Source: Neodiprion pinetum (taxonomy: Eukaryota > Arthropoda > Insecta > Hymenoptera > Diprionidae). Taken from it: 64,000 nt of DNA. Below the pieces are notes generated by a model. The model searched no databases, was not told where the DNA came from, and worked only from the letters and a program-made list of their open reading frames with translations. This document shows positions 62,791-64,000 of this stretch, one piece after another. Position numbers and translations under genes: made by a program. Position 1 is the first letter of the stretch, and each line of letters opens with the position of its first letter. The DNA is taken from the NCBI RefSeq assembly GCF_021155775.2, contig NC_060232.1, positions 1,240,001 to 1,304,000 of the forward strand, read 5' to 3'.

Positions 62791-63634
62791 GGGAGTCCCT
62801 CTCCACCCTCCCGGATTCAAACCTCGGCTGAAGCGGTGAATTATGTTTATATTACGATATTAATAGCGGATAATAATGCCCCACACCCTCGACCCTTGTA
62901 CACCCTTCAGTCTGGTGGATACGGTTCCGTGCATCGGCGTGATCATAGTGGTGCGGCAGCAGGTTGTTAGCCAGTGGTTGTTTACCACGGTGGTTATGTG
63001 TATGTATATACAGTAAACGCAGGTGATTTTCTCACCCTTCACGATTTTTTCCCTGCAGCCTGCGTGCCAACGTGTACGCCTGTGCAGACAACGTCATCGG
63101 TGCATTTAGGAAAGAAATATGTATTTAATCGCTGATTGACAAGAGTTAAGTGATTGAAACAATAAATCAGACGTTGCGCTCTATACCTGTAAGCATTTTT
63201 TCTAAACCCATTCTGTGTATGCGAATATACGCGAACATTCAAGTTACATAAGCCCGTAAATTTTTTTTTTTTTTCTTCGCGTAAGTAGGTGATTATTTTG
63301 TACGTAGAGAAGGAAAAACAAAAAAATAAATAAATAATTATTATTACGATAGAACCGGCATTAAAGAATGATTTACTTGAATACAAGTGTGAAAAGCAGC
63401 ATGAAGTTGGATGTATGTAAGAAATAAAGAGGGGAAAGAAACAGTGACCGAAAAAAAAAAGTAGAATAAAAAAAAAAAGAAATGGTCGACTCTTGGCGAT
63501 CGCAGCTGGTGATAAACGTTCTTTAATTTTGTATATTTGGAAGCGTGACCGCGTACGCCCGTGGTTCAATTACCTACCTACTGCGGCGTCGAGAGGAAGG
63601 AAGAAGGAAAGAAAGACAGAGAGAGGCAGAGGGC

Positions 63635-63653
63635 GGGGGGGGGGGGGGGGGGG
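63635..63653 (+). repeat. 19-base G homopolymer
   Basis: Nineteen consecutive G inside a longer purine-only tract that continues as a GA array to about 63776. Confidence 0.95.
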
Positions 63654-63728
63654 AGGAGAGGGCCGGGGGGCGAGAGAGAGAAGAAAAATTAATGAATAAG
63701 AATGGAAGAGCCGGAGCGAACGAGCGAG

Positions 63729-63776
63729 AAAGAGTGAGAGGGAGAGAGAGAGAGGGAGAGAGAGAGGGAATGAGAG
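63729..63776. repeat. (GA)n-rich tract
   Basis: GA dinucleotides with GGGA interruptions, giving Arg/Glu-rich false frames. Confidence 0.9.
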
Positions 63777-64000
63777 GAGATGAAGGATAAAAAATGAAAT
63801 AAAATAAAATAGCTGAGAAAAAGATGCCGGACCGGTTCTTGTGTCAAGAACCTCGTTGGTTCGGAACTCCGTTCGCGCCTCGAACCTTTGATCCGGCGTC
63901 TTGTTACAATTTCGAAATTTCAGTCCCCGCTAATTTTGTTAGAAAACAATTTCAGAACCCACTCATTCGCTCGCTACCTTACCTCTTTTCGAGTTTTATC

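Larger units (their letters stand above)
6271..64000 (-). other. pan: Presumed long pan intron, with a nested transposase-derived gene
   Basis: Upstream of the acceptor at 6271 I looked on the minus strand for the expected preceding pan peptides: the beta-catenin-binding block with FKDEG-type and SLIDLT-type motifs, and the MGYLVSP-type block. I did not find them. The simplest reading is that the preceding exon lies beyond 64000 and this stretch is intronic. An alternative pan promoter inside the window cannot be excluded. The negative result is by eye and could miss a short exon. Confidence 0.5.
57955..64000. other. Right-end stretch without a firmly recognised gene
   Basis: Apart from the listed repeats, candidate exon and orphan frame, I see nothing coding. 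A perfect TCF core CCTTTGATCC lies at 63885-63894. A GATGCGTT-bounded hairpin is at 61987-62077. Confidence 0.55.

Noticed and set aside
1..64000. CRISPR arrays, rRNA, bacterial operons, viral insertions
   Set aside because: No spaced direct repeats, rRNA motifs, compact gene clusters or viral gene frames were seen.

Overview
The window is animal nuclear DNA, almost certainly insect and probably hymenopteran. It has introns with consensus splice sites, no operons, no general loss of CpG and many short simple repeats. The insect call rests on two small minus-strand exons whose translations match the region of the insect TCF/LEF factor pangolin (pan) between the beta-catenin-binding end and the HMG box. 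The order Hymenoptera is an inference.

Layout. Pan runs on the minus strand, so transcription goes from high to low coordinates. The downstream exon is 349-439 and the upstream exon is 6126-6270. They are separated by a 5.7 kb intron and their codon phases join exactly. I found no further pan exon: the beta-catenin-binding N-terminus should lie beyond 64000 and the HMG box below position 1. I therefore read 6271-64000 as one very long pan intron. At 7049-8728, on the same strand, lies an intronless GC-rich 559-codon ORF. It is a jerky/tigger (pogo, CENP-B-like) transposase in which all three catalytic acidic positions have changed, so it looks like a domesticated transposase gene nested in pan. 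A GA-dinucleotide tract lies about 250-320 bp upstream of its ATG. Its last codons overlap a good splice donor in the same phase as the downstream pan exon, so a read-through fusion transcript is possible on paper.

The rest (about 9.1-64 kb) has no gene I can firmly recognise. It holds two long imperfect inverted repeats (811-1168, in the small pan intron, and 47312-47765), a short MITE-like element (30399-30610), two tRNA-like SINE relics (about 3.99 and 10.35 kb), two copies of a dispersed repeat rich in CCTGACTT- or CATGGAATTT-type motifs (43.0-43.5 kb and 58.9-59.2 kb), many microsatellites and three 19-20 nt G or C homopolymers. One plausible but unproven plus-strand first coding exon, histidine-rich and ending in a good donor, lies at 57816-57954. 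Most other open frames are chance or simple-repeat frames.

All motif comparisons come from memory of the families, without alignments or searches.
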